Below are positions 31,877 through 39,777 of a stretch of 64,000 bases of DNA, in pieces. The translations under genes and the position numbers were made by a program. The DNA is taken from the NCBI GenBank assembly GCA_934446565.1, contig CAKSEO010000004.1, positions 1 to 64,000 of the forward strand, in the 5' to 3' direction. Numbering within the stretch: the stretch's first letter is position 1; every line of letters starts with the position of its first letter. Below the pieces are notes generated by a model, which did not search any database, was not told where the DNA came from, and was given only the letters and a program-made list of their open reading frames with translations. This DNA comes from an uncultured Oscillospiraceae bacterium. Its GTDB lineage: Bacteria; Bacillota; Clostridia; Oscillospirales; Ruminococcaceae.

Positions 31877-31905
31877 TTGATTTTTCAGTGGTAAGGTGTT
31901 ATAAT
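31877..31905 (+). promoter_or_regulatory. Promoter of the first GH5 gene
   Basis: TTGATT (31877-31882), 17 bp, TATAAT (31900-31905). Confidence 0.7.
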
Positions 31906-31935
31906 TATATTATTATATTTTGAAAGGACGCCACC

Positions 31936-33636
31936 ATGAAAAATAAGCTGAAATCGCTACTAGCAACGCTTCTCTGTGCGTCAGTGCTTTGCGGCTGCGC
32001 GGCAGATGAAAGACCCGGCGGAAACGTCACCGAATCACTCGCCACATCAGGAGATTCATCAGTTTCCTCAGCTATCTCCGCCGAAGGAACATACTCTCCA
32101 ACTGAATCAGTCTCCCCTGCCGACTCATCTCAGCTTCCGGACGAAACTGAACAGGTTTCACAGGCTTCCGTTGAGTCGCCCGCCGATACGGTAGCTTCAT
32201 CTTCGGCTGTGAACAATGAAACTGCTTCAACATCCGCTGCACAGACATCGGCTGCGTCAAAAGCATCAACCGCGTCTCCTTCCAAGGACGCCGCTAAGTT
32301 CTCAGTTGACTGGAAACTGAATTCCACCTGGGAGGAGGGTGGAAATAAATGCGGCGGGTATGAAGCTGTTATCAACAACAATTCCGGCTCAGATGTGGAC
32401 AGCTGGACTTTAAAACTGACAGTCCCCTCCGGATTCAAGCTCACAGCAAGCTGGAACGGAGTTTTCTCCGTAAGCGGCAACACGCTCACTGTCAAAAATG
32501 AATCTTACAACGGAACTATCCCAAATGGTGGAAACACCGGATTCGGATTCAATTATTCCTGCACCGGGGATTTCAAACCAGAAAAGGCGACCGTAAACGG
32601 CTCGGCGGCGTCATCTGGTACGGGCTCAGGGCAGAACAACAGCGCCGAGCCGTCAGCGCCTGCTGCTAGTACAGCAACTATCCAGACAGTCCCGCCCGCG
32701 CCGGAGGACCCCGACGGGACCACACCAGTAGCCGCTCACGGACAGCTTTCCGTAAAGGGCACGCAGCTTGTTGACAAAAACGGCAAGGGCTATCAGCTGC
32801 GCGGAATGAGCACCCACGGCATTACCTGGTTCCCGGATTTCATCAATGAAAACGCGTTCCGCACGCTGCGCGACGACTGGAACACAAACGTTGTTCGAAT
32901 GGCGATGTACGTTGACGAATGGGGCAACGGTCAGTGCTACATGCAGAACAAGGACGGCAGTACTCTGCTTCTTGAAAAGGGCGTTGATATCTGTATCAAG
33001 CTCGGAATGTACGTCATAATCGACTGGCATGTGCTGAATCCCGGAGATCCCTCGCAGTATACTGACGAGGCGATAAAGTTCTTCGATAAAGTTTCGAAAA
33101 AGTACGCCGACTATCCCAATATAATCTACGAGATAGTAAACGAGCCCAACGGCAACGTGACCTGGGGCGGAGTTATCAAGCCCTACGCCGAAAAGGTGAT
33201 TCCGGTCATCCGCAAAAACGACAAGGACGCTGTTATCATCGTCGGCACTCCGACATGGAGTCAGGATATCGACCAGGCGCTTGCAGACCCGTTGAAATAT
33301 GACAACGTCATGTACGCGCTTCACTTCTACGCCGCAACACATACCGACTGGCTGCGGGAGCGCGCCGAAAAATGCATAAACGGCGGGCTGCCGATATTCG
33401 TTTCGGAATTCGGCTGCTGCGACGCTTCGGGAAACGGCGCAAACGATTTCGCTCAGACCGAAAAGTGGCTCAAACTCCTCGACAAACACGGCGTAAGCTA
33501 CTGCAACTGGAATCTCGCCAACAAAAACGAATCCTCCTCCAGTTTCAAGGAATCCGCTAAGGCTGACGGCAACTGGTCAGACGGAGATTACTCAGAGAGT
33601 GGCGCATGGATACGCAAATGGTTCAGAGATCACTGA
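31936..33636 (+). CDS. Lipoprotein GH5 cellulase with CBM2-like module
   Basis: The 566-residue protein has a lipoprotein signal peptide (lipobox VLCGC, Cys about 22), a ~90-residue Ser/Thr linker, a carbohydrate-binding module of CBM2-like type (about 122-220: VDWKLNSTWEEGGNKCGGYE, then NTGFGFNYSC), a second linker, and a GH5 catalytic domain (about 270-565). The catalytic acid/base lies in IYEIVNEPNG and the nucleophile in IFVSEFGCC; ALHFY and the WNLANK strand are also present. It most resembles GH5 subfamily 2 endoglucanases. It is tethered outside the cell and probably cuts beta-1,4-glucan. No dockerin is seen. Confidence 0.93.
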   Translation: MKNKLKSLLATLLCASVLCGCAADERPGGNVTESLATSGDSSVSSAISAEGTYSPTESVSPADSSQLPDETEQVSQASVESPADTVASSSAVNNETASTSAAQTSAASKASTASPSKDAAKFSVDWKLNSTWEEGGNKCGGYEAVINNNSGSDVDSWTLKLTVPSGFKLTASWNGVFSVSGNTLTVKNESYNGTIPNGGNTGFGFNYSCTGDFKPEKATVNGSAASSGTGSGQNNSAEPSAPAASTATIQTVPPAPEDPDGTTPVAAHGQLSVKGTQLVDKNGKGYQLRGMSTHGITWFPDFINENAFRTLRDDWNTNVVRMAMYVDEWGNGQCYMQNKDGSTLLLEKGVDICIKLGMYVIIDWHVLNPGDPSQYTDEAIKFFDKVSKKYADYPNIIYEIVNEPNGNVTWGGVIKPYAEKVIPVIRKNDKDAVIIVGTPTWSQDIDQALADPLKYDNVMYALHFYAATHTDWLRERAEKCINGGLPIFVSEFGCCDASGNGANDFAQTEKWLKLLDKHGVSYCNWNLANKNESSSSFKESAKADGNWSDGDYSESGAWIRKWFRDH

Positions 33637-33644
33637 TATAATTT

Positions 33645-33675
33645 GACCCCGGCAGGCGTAAGCCCACCGGGGTCA
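33645..33675. terminator. Terminator hairpin, left duplicate (locus A)
   Basis: GACCCCGGCAGGC...CACCGGGGTC forms a strong hairpin after the GH5 gene. The identical 31-bp sequence recurs at 33864-33894. Flanking AATTT and AAATT make the pair usable from both sides. Confidence 0.8.
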
Positions 33676-33863
33676 CAGACCGTCGAAAAAGTCACTAAAG
33701 TGACTTTTCCGCCGAACATCCGCCCTGCGCGCACAGCGTAAGGCGTAGCCGTCGCCTAGACACTTGTGCGGATAGAAGTGTTTTTTGCCCCGGGAAACCC
33801 GGAGCAAAAAACGGATTTCAAAAGCCCGCTTCGCGGGCAAATTCGATTTTTTCGACAAGCTGA
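33676..33863 (-). mobile_element. MITE-like terminator-inserted repeat, copy A
   Basis: A 188-bp element bounded by imperfect terminal inverted repeats (CAGACCGTCGAAAAA and TTTTTTCGACAAGCTG). It carries internal hairpins: AAAAGTCACT/AGTGACTTTT, TTTTTTGCCCCGGG/CCCGGAGCAAAAAA and GCCCGC/GCGGGC. It is about 95% identical, in opposite orientation, to 62568-62763. It encodes no believable protein. An exact copy of the local terminator flanks each side. Confidence 0.8.
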
Positions 33864-33894
33864 GACCCCGGCAGGCGTAAGCCCACCGGGGTCA
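33864..33894. terminator. Terminator hairpin, right duplicate (locus A)
   Basis: Exact 31-bp duplicate of 33645-33675. On the minus strand it follows the NCS2 permease pseudogene. Confidence 0.8.
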
Positions 33895-33901
33895 AATTAT
33901 T

Positions 33902-34382
33902 TTACAGGAATATATATTTGAGAACGAACAAAACCGAAAGCACGTAAATCAGCGGTGGAATTTTTTTCGCTTTCCCGCAGCAGAGGTTGATGAGCGTATA
34001 GGAGATAATGCCGAGCGAAATGCCCTCGGAAACGCTGTAAAACAGCGGCATTGCGATAATGCAGATGTATGCCGGGATAGCGTCGGTCAGGGATTTAGGC
34101 GTTCAGTCCCATTCCTGCGGAAAGCGCGAACGGCAGATTAGCCATAAGCCCCATCAACATCGTTCCTATAAACGATGCAATGCAGGTGGCGATAAGTACC
34201 GCAGTTCCGTCCATGCCCGCTGCGGAAAGTATGCTCGGGTTAACCGCCAGAATGTACGCCATCGTCATGAACGTGGTCAGCCCTGCGGCTAGTTCAGTCC
34301 TGACATTGGTGCGGTTTTCAGTGAGCTTGAAAAATCTGTCCAGGAAGCTGCGCTTATCAGTATCTTTGGTTTTTGTACTCAT
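33902..34382 (-). pseudogene. NCS2-family purine permease with internal deletion
   Basis: The first 95 codons encode a normal NCS2 (PbuG/AzgA-type) N terminus, with AAGLTTFMTMAYILAVNP and ending GMGLNA at a stop. From about 34091 a shifted frame encodes the family's C terminus (PKSLTDAIPAYICIIAMPL, ending LFVLKYIFL) and stops at 33902. Around 300 middle residues are gone. The intact gene would have imported purines for the Hpt enzyme encoded just upstream. AGAGGTG still precedes the ATG. Confidence 0.9.
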
Positions 34383-34390
34383 GGCACCTC

Positions 34391-34936
34391 TCAGTCAGCG
34401 CTGTATTCCGCGATGTAGGGCAGGTTGCGGTACTTCTCGCCGCAGTCCAGCCCGTAGCCTATCACGAAATAGTCCGGAATCGTGAACAGCGCCTTGTCAG
34501 CTTCAAAGTCCACCGCACGCCGTGACGGCTTGTCCAGCAGGGTGATGACCTCAAGCGACAGCGGGTCGCGTTTTTTCAGCAGCTCAACTACAGCCTTGAG
34601 AGTGCGGCCGGTGTCGATTATGTCCTCAAGGATGACAACGTGATAACCACTGATGTCCTGGGTCAGGTCCTTAGTGATAGTTACTTCGCCTGAGGATACA
34701 GTACCGTTATAGTAGCTTTTTGCGCACATGAACGCGATTTCACAGGGTATCGTCACCGCACGGCAGAAATCCGCCATGAATACGAATGCGCCGTTAAGTA
34801 TGCTGACAAGCAGCAGCGGTTTGCCTGCGTATTTTTCGCTGAGCTCTCTGCCTGCTTCGGCTATTTTGACCTTTATTTCCTCTTCGGTGAATATCACGCG
34901 TTTTATGTTTTTTGTCAGTTCGTTTGATGTTGTCAA
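34391..34936 (-). CDS. hpt: Hypoxanthine phosphoribosyltransferase
   Basis: Hpt converts hypoxanthine or guanine and PRPP to IMP or GMP. The 181 residues include the PRPP loop VVILEDIIDTGRTL (about 100-113), the flexible-loop SYYNGTVSSGE and the C-terminal DYFVIGYGLDCGEKYRNLPY. The start has GGGAGG upstream. It lies 8 nt before the broken purine permease on the same strand, which points to a former salvage operon. Confidence 0.95.
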   Translation of the reverse strand: MTTSNELTKNIKRVIFTEEEIKVKIAEAGRELSEKYAGKPLLLVSILNGAFVFMADFCRAVTIPCEIAFMCAKSYYNGTVSSGEVTITKDLTQDISGYHVVILEDIIDTGRTLKAVVELLKKRDPLSLEVITLLDKPSRRAVDFEADKALFTIPDYFVIGYGLDCGEKYRNLPYIAEYSAD

Positions 34937-35011
34937 GTTATTTTCCTCCCTGTTACTTTCAGCGGGTGCTTAAAAAATACCGCACGATTTAAATGCGGAA
35001 ATATCTATTTT

Positions 35012-35040
35012 ATTATAGCCTATTTCCATGCTTTTTTCAA
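35012..35040 (-). promoter_or_regulatory. Promoter of hpt
   Basis: Minus strand TTGAAA (35035-35040), 17 bp, TATAAT (35012-35017). Confidence 0.75.
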
Positions 35041-35091
35041 TAGCTTTCGCGAATTTTCGGCAATAGCGTATAATATTTTCTTGATTTGCTA

Positions 35092-35120
35092 TTGACAATT
35101 CCCAAACTAAAATGTATAAT
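35092..35120 (+). promoter_or_regulatory. Promoter of tcdA-GH26
   Basis: TTGACA (35092-35097), 17 bp, TATAAT (35115-35120): a consensus promoter. Confidence 0.85.
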
Positions 35121-35164
35121 ATATCAGAACCATATGTTTTATAGACAAAGAACAGGAGCTCTGA

Positions 35165-35932
35165 ATGTTAAATCAATTTTCACGAACCGAACTGATTTTC
35201 GGAAAAGAAGCAATGGAGAAGCTGGCGAATTCCCGCGTTGCAGTTTTCGGCATAGGCGGAGTCGGCGGATTCACCGTAGAGGCGCTCGCACGTAGCGGCG
35301 TCGGAACTATCGACATAATCGACGATGATAAGGTGTGCCTTACAAATATAAACCGCCAGATATTTGCCACCAGAAAGACGGTCGGGAAATATAAGGTAGA
35401 GGTCGCCAGGGAGCGGCTGCTTGAAATCAATCCTGACATCAAGGTCAACTGCTGGCAGACGTTTTACACACCGGAAACCGCAGATCAGTTCGATTTCTCG
35501 CAGTATGACTACGTTGTTGACGCGATAGACACCGTTACCGGAAAGATCGAGCTTGTCATGAATGCTGAAAAATGTCACACTCCGATAATTTGCTCCATGG
35601 GCGCTGGCAACAAGGTCGATCCGACACGTTTCGAGGTCGCAGATATTTACAGTACCTCTGTCTGCCCTCTTGCCAGAGTAATGCGCTATGAGCTGAAAAA
35701 GCGCGGCATACGCAAGCTGAAAGTCGTTTACTCAAAGGAGAAGCCGATAACTCCCGTTGACGACATGGCGATAAGCTGCAAGCAGCACTGCGTCTGCCCT
35801 CCCGGAACAAAACGCAAGTGTACTCACCGGAATCAAGTACCCGGAAGTAATGCGTTCGTACCGTCGGTCGTCGGGTTGATAATCGCCGGAGAGGTCATCA
35901 AGGACATCACCGGATTCAAAGGTGTGAAGTGA
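35165..35932 (+). CDS. tcdA: tRNA threonylcarbamoyladenosine dehydratase
   Basis: TcdA (CsdL), an E1-like enzyme of the ThiF/MoeB group, cyclises t6A37 in tRNA to ct6A using ATP. The 255 residues show the N-terminal FSRTELIFG, the nucleotide-binding FGIGGVGGFTVEALARSGVG (about 29-48), IDDDKVCLTNINRQ and the YVVDAIDTV strand. Two cysteine pairs near the C terminus (CKQHCVCPPG) are unusual for the best-studied enzymes. AGGAGCTCTGA precedes the ATG. It shares its transcript with the GH26 gene. Confidence 0.9.
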   Translation: MLNQFSRTELIFGKEAMEKLANSRVAVFGIGGVGGFTVEALARSGVGTIDIIDDDKVCLTNINRQIFATRKTVGKYKVEVARERLLEINPDIKVNCWQTFYTPETADQFDFSQYDYVVDAIDTVTGKIELVMNAEKCHTPIICSMGAGNKVDPTRFEVADIYSTSVCPLARVMRYELKKRGIRKLKVVYSKEKPITPVDDMAISCKQHCVCPPGTKRKCTHRNQVPGSNAFVPSVVGLIIAGEVIKDITGFKGVK

Positions 35933-36897
35933 TGCGTGCAGTAAATCCTAACGCCCAGCCGGAAGCACAGCGCGTTCTTGATTACCTTGAGGAGATGCGC
36001 GGACATAAGCTGATACTTGGTCAGCACACACAGACGATGGAACAGAAAGAGCTTGCGTATATAAAGCAAATCACCGGGAAGCTCCCGGCGCTGTGCGGCT
36101 TTGAGCTTCTGGGATACTCTCCGAATATCCGTCCGGAGGATTCAGGAGAGGAGTGCATGACCGAAGTTATAAACGCGCGGGGTACGCTCCGAAAGGCATG
36201 GGAGTGGGCGCGGCTCGGCGGACTTATAACGTTCACGTGGCACTGGTTTTCGCCGCTTGGAGGACGTGACAAGTCATTCTTCTCGGATAACACAGATTTC
36301 AGCGCGACAAGGGCGGGACAGTCCGGAACTCCTGAAAACGCTACGTTCCTTAATGACCTGGACTACATGGCGGGACTGCTAAGACCTTTCTGTGACGAAC
36401 ATATCCCGATATTGTGGCGTCCGTTCCATGAAGCCGAGGGTAACTGGTTCTGGTGGGGACGCGAGGGCGCAGAGCCATGCAGAATCCTCTATCGGCTGAT
36501 GTTTGAGCGGTTTACGAAGCGACATCACCTCGACAACCTGATATGGGTGCAGAATTCCCCCAAAGCCGAGAATTACCCCGGGGATGACGTTGTGGACATC
36601 ATTTCCCGCGACCTCTACCCTCCCGCTCACGAGCACACTGACCTTGCCCGGGAATACAATGAGATAAGCTGCGCAGTGTCCAAAAATAAGTTAGCTGCGG
36701 TTGCGGAAATAGGTACTATCCCCGACGTACCCGCGCTGACTCGGCACAATATTCCGTGGAGCTGGTTCATGACCTGGTCTGGCAACTTTACGTGTTCCGA
36801 GAACTTCACGACCAACGAGGAGCTTCAGCGGGCATATAACTGTGAGGACTCAATTACGCTTGACAGATTGCCCAAGCTTTATGAATGCAATTTCTAG
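35932..36897 (+). CDS. GH26 beta-mannanase-type glycoside hydrolase, no signal peptide
   Basis: The 321-residue protein is a complete GH26 catalytic domain. It has GLITFTWHWFSP, the acid/base glutamate in RPFHEAEGNWFWWG, RDLYPP, and the nucleophile glutamate in AVAEIGTIPD. GH26 enzymes hydrolyse beta-1,4-mannan or related glycans. There is no secretion signal, so it is probably cytosolic and acts on imported oligosaccharides. The ATG at 35932 overlaps the tcdA stop by one base (TGATG); a GTG three bases earlier is possible. Confidence 0.9.
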   Translation: MRAVNPNAQPEAQRVLDYLEEMRGHKLILGQHTQTMEQKELAYIKQITGKLPALCGFELLGYSPNIRPEDSGEECMTEVINARGTLRKAWEWARLGGLITFTWHWFSPLGGRDKSFFSDNTDFSATRAGQSGTPENATFLNDLDYMAGLLRPFCDEHIPILWRPFHEAEGNWFWWGREGAEPCRILYRLMFERFTKRHHLDNLIWVQNSPKAENYPGDDVVDIISRDLYPPAHEHTDLAREYNEISCAVSKNKLAAVAEIGTIPDVPALTRHNIPWSWFMTWSGNFTCSENFTTNEELQRAYNCEDSITLDRLPKLYECNF

Positions 36898-36913
36898 CCT
36901 GCTCAAATAAATT

Positions 36914-36946
36914 ACCCTCCTGTTTACACAGGAGGGTTTGTTGTTT
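36914..36946 (+). terminator. Terminator after the GH26 gene
   Basis: CCCTCCTG pairs with CAGGAGGG, then TTTGTTGTTTTT. Confidence 0.85.
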
Positions 36947-36957
36947 TTAGTGTACTA

Positions 36958-37710
36958 TCAGTCTTCGTCGTCAGATTCGGGAGCGTCCCAGTTGTGGTAC
37001 ACGTTCTGAACGTCGTCGTTGTCGTCGAGGGCGTCGAGGAGGAGTCCCATTTTCTTGATGTGATCCTCATCGGTAAGGGTGGTGTATGTAGAGGGAACCT
37101 TTTCTGCCTCTGCGGATACTACCTTGTAGCCCTTCTTGCCGAGTTCCTCGGCAACAGTCGCTACTACTGAAGGCTCGGTCGTTATCTCTACAACGCCGTC
37201 CTCAAAGCTGAAGTCGTCGCCGCCTGCTTCGAGGATATCCTCCATCGCCTTGTCCTCGTTGATGTCGCCGTCCTCGTTATCGAGCACGATAACGCCCTTT
37301 AAGGTGAACAGGAAGTCTACGCAGCCTGTAGCGCCCATGTTGCCGCCAAACTTATCAAAATAGTGGCGAATCTCACCCGCTGTACGGTTTCTGTTGTCAG
37401 TAAGGCACTCAACTATGACTGCAACACCGTTAGGTCCGTAGCCCTCGTATACGCAGTCTTCGTAGTCGTTCTTTTCAGCGCCGCCGGCAGCTTTCTTCAG
37501 CAGACGGTCGATGTTATCATTCGGGATATTGTTGCTCTTAGCCTTCTGAACAAGGGCATAGAGTCTGGAATTGTTCGCCGGGTCAGCGCTGCCGGTTTCC
37601 TTTATGCAAACGAGGATCTCTCGGCTGATCTTTGTGAACACCTTTGCCCTTGCGCCGTCCTTTTCGCCCTTCTTGCGCTTGATGGTGCTCCATTTTGAAT
37701 GTCCTGACAT
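36958..37710 (-). CDS. yebC: YebC/PmpR-family protein
   Basis: The 250-residue product starts MSGHSKWSTIKRKKG, the invariant YebC N terminus, and continues with the three-domain layout, including NIPNDNIDRLLKKA, ECLTDNRNRT and GGNMGATGCVDFLF. Members have been described as transcription regulators and, more recently, as factors relieving ribosome stalling. It ends the gene series running from obg and overlaps no neighbour. A short acidic tail (DNDDVQNVYHN...DDED) is normal. Confidence 0.95.
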   Translation of the reverse strand: MSGHSKWSTIKRKKGEKDGARAKVFTKISREILVCIKETGSADPANNSRLYALVQKAKSNNIPNDNIDRLLKKAAGGAEKNDYEDCVYEGYGPNGVAVIVECLTDNRNRTAGEIRHYFDKFGGNMGATGCVDFLFTLKGVIVLDNEDGDINEDKAMEDILEAGGDDFSFEDGVVEITTEPSVVATVAEELGKKGYKVVSAEAEKVPSTYTTLTDEDHIKKMGLLLDALDDNDDVQNVYHNWDAPESDDED

Positions 37711-37730
37711 AACTTTTTCTCCTTATAATA

Positions 37731-38621
37731 TTAGTTTTGATCCAGCCTCTGGAAGCCCTTTCCCAGGACCTCGCTCGCGCCGGTAATTATTACAAATGCG
37801 TCCGGATCGATCTCTTTCACGATCCTCTTGACCTTGACATATTCGTTTTTGTGCACGGCTATGCACACTATCTGCTTTTCCTCTCCGGAATAAGCGCCCT
37901 CGCCATGAAGCAGCGTTACTCCGCGCTTCTGTCTTAAAAGCTGCTCTGATATCTCATGCGGCTTTTCCGAAAAGATCATCAGGAACTTCCCCTCAAGGCC
38001 GCCATACACCAGTACGTCGATCACCTTTGCCTGGACGAAAACCGCGATTATCGCGTACATTACAACATCCAGACTTCTGTAAACGATGTATCCGCTCACT
38101 GCTACTGCAGCGTTCACCAAAAAGGATATCTGCCCCAGCTTTATTTCGGGGCGAAACCGGTTGATTATTTTGTTGACGATGTCAGTACCACCGGTCGTTC
38201 CCTCCCGGACATAAACGATACCGATTCCTGCGCCCATAAGAAGCCCACCGAAGATCGACGCAAGTATACCTCCGCCGTTATCAGCTATATAAACCGGAAT
38301 ATCTTTAAATAAATAGTCCGTCATCATCGACAGCGCAGCTACTGAAATAAGCGTCTTTATCATCGTCTTTTTGTTAAGCAGGATAAAACCTGCGATCAGC
38401 AGCGGAACGTTTATCGCCGCAATGAGCGTACCGACATTCATGGTGGTAACATAGCTGATTATAGTAGCGATACCAGTAACACCGCCGGGTGCGATATTAT
38501 TAGGCGCTGTGAAGCAGTGTACTCCCATCGCATATAGCCCCGAACCCACGATTATTATCAGAATGTCCAACAGCCACTTTCGTACGCTGTGCAGCTTATT
38601 TTTCTTTTCCTTACTGATCAT
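37731..38621 (-). CDS. YitT-family membrane protein
   Basis: The 296-residue protein has five or six hydrophobic segments in its first ~190 residues, with PNNIAPGGVTGIA and REGTTGGTDIVNKII typical of the YitT/DUF161 family. A soluble C-terminal DUF2179 domain follows (GVTLLHGEGAYSGEEKQIV). Function is unknown; a transport role is often suggested. AGGAGG lies 9 nt before the ATG at 38619-38621; an in-frame ATG at 38627 is only 3 nt from it. It follows mrnC by about 18 nt. Confidence 0.9.
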   Translation of the reverse strand: MISKEKKNKLHSVRKWLLDILIIIVGSGLYAMGVHCFTAPNNIAPGGVTGIATIISYVTTMNVGTLIAAINVPLLIAGFILLNKKTMIKTLISVAALSMMTDYLFKDIPVYIADNGGGILASIFGGLLMGAGIGIVYVREGTTGGTDIVNKIINRFRPEIKLGQISFLVNAAVAVSGYIVYRSLDVVMYAIIAVFVQAKVIDVLVYGGLEGKFLMIFSEKPHEISEQLLRQKRGVTLLHGEGAYSGEEKQIVCIAVHKNEYVKVKRIVKEIDPDAFVIITGASEVLGKGFQRLDQN

Positions 38622-38639
38622 AGGCATGCTCCTCCTGAA

Positions 38640-39041
38640 TCAGACGGGCAGTGTTTCACATATTGCCGCGAAGAGTTCCTCGATACGCTCCTGCTGACCC
38701 GAAAGGCTGAGATAACCGAACAACGCCTCCAGCGCAGTCGCACGGCGGTATTCCGACGGTTTTGCGCTTTTGGGGACGGATATCCCTCCTGCATTCCTGC
38801 CGCGGCGAAGTATATCGGATTCCCGTTCAGTTAGCAGTGGCTCGATCACATCGACCGCCCTGGACTGATAGGAAGCCCGCACCTGCTCTACTGCAAGGTT
38901 GTGCAGACGTCCGGCGTTTGTATTGCCGCGCAGGACAACCTCCCGCCGCACCAGCAGCTCATACACGCAATCACCGTAGAATGCAAGCACATTCGGGCTG
39001 TACGCTCCTGCCTCGTGTTCCGTCAATGTTGGTAACGCCAT
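38640..39041 (-). CDS. mrnC: Mini-ribonuclease III
   Basis: MrnC is an RNase III-type dimer without an RNA-binding domain that matures 23S rRNA in Firmicutes. The 133 residues include the catalytic helix LAFYGDCVYELLVR, the RGRNAG segment and YRRATALEALFGYLSLSG with the metal-binding acidic residue. It overlaps nothing and follows the methyltransferase-like gene by 4 nt. Confidence 0.93.
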   Translation of the reverse strand: MALPTLTEHEAGAYSPNVLAFYGDCVYELLVRREVVLRGNTNAGRLHNLAVEQVRASYQSRAVDVIEPLLTERESDILRRGRNAGGISVPKSAKPSEYRRATALEALFGYLSLSGQQERIEELFAAICETLPV

Positions 39042-39045
39042 CTCA

Positions 39046-39741
39046 TCAACCTTTCAGTATGTAATACACACAGCTGTACTCCTCGCAGTGCGCTTCAAAT
39101 ATTCCCGCTTCCTTACGGAGCTCGCTCATGCCAAGCGACACGGAGCTGTCCTCCTTATGGATGCCGGCATATTTTTCCGCTGCGGCTATCAGCGGTATGT
39201 AATATCCGGAATTCCAGTCGGACTTGGGTGCAATATAAAAATCCTGTATCTTCCAGCCGCACTCTTTCGCAAGCACCAGCACTTTATCCAGCGGAAGTAT
39301 CTGCCCGAATCGTCGCTGACAGAACAGTCTTGTATCGGGAGACGGCTCTGTCAGCCAGCTCACTGCACGGTAAACTAGCATACCGCCCCTGCGCAGCTTT
39401 TCGCGAAGAAGCTCCAGCCGCTGAGCAGTTCCGTCGAATTCAACGATACCGTTATACCAGATCAGGTCATAACTGTCGCCGGGGAGCTCGAACTGCTGGA
39501 CCGCACAGGAATCCAGCCCTGCGGCGGCTCCCTGCTTCGCGCGCTCGTCGTCAATGAACGCGGCACGAAGCTTACAGCTGAATCTCTGGGAAATAAGCTG
39601 AGGAGTTTGAGCGTCGTCTCCAAAAAACAACACCGTTTCCGGAGCAACACCGCCCAACATGTCGAGTACCTGCTTAGCCGTTTCAACGCTGCCTGGCGAA
39701 GAACGGTCAAGCTGCTGAAGTAAAATGCTGATCAGATTCAT
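39046..39741 (-). CDS. SAM-dependent methyltransferase-like protein
   Basis: The 231-residue product looks like a class I Rossmann methyltransferase. A first strand ETVLFFGDDA is followed by an acidic motif, then FELPGDSYDLIWYNGIVEF (motif IV-like) and REKLRRGGMLVYRAVSW. The glycine-rich motif I is poorly conserved (FFGDD), so activity is uncertain. ATG at 39739-39741 with GAGGTG upstream. It lies between obg and mrnC. Confidence 0.65.
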   Translation of the reverse strand: MNLISILLQQLDRSSPGSVETAKQVLDMLGGVAPETVLFFGDDAQTPQLISQRFSCKLRAAFIDDERAKQGAAAGLDSCAVQQFELPGDSYDLIWYNGIVEFDGTAQRLELLREKLRRGGMLVYRAVSWLTEPSPDTRLFCQRRFGQILPLDKVLVLAKECGWKIQDFYIAPKSDWNSGYYIPLIAAAEKYAGIHKEDSSVSLGMSELRKEAGIFEAHCEEYSCVYYILKG

Positions 39742-39777
39742 ATTCGCACCTCGGAAATCCAACGGATTTCCAGCAAA

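Noticed and set aside
33673..33858. A 61-codon frame with a near-identical partner at 62572-62907
   Set aside because: It merely translates the MITE-like repeat. The second copy is frame-extended by flanking DNA, and neither has a ribosome-binding site.
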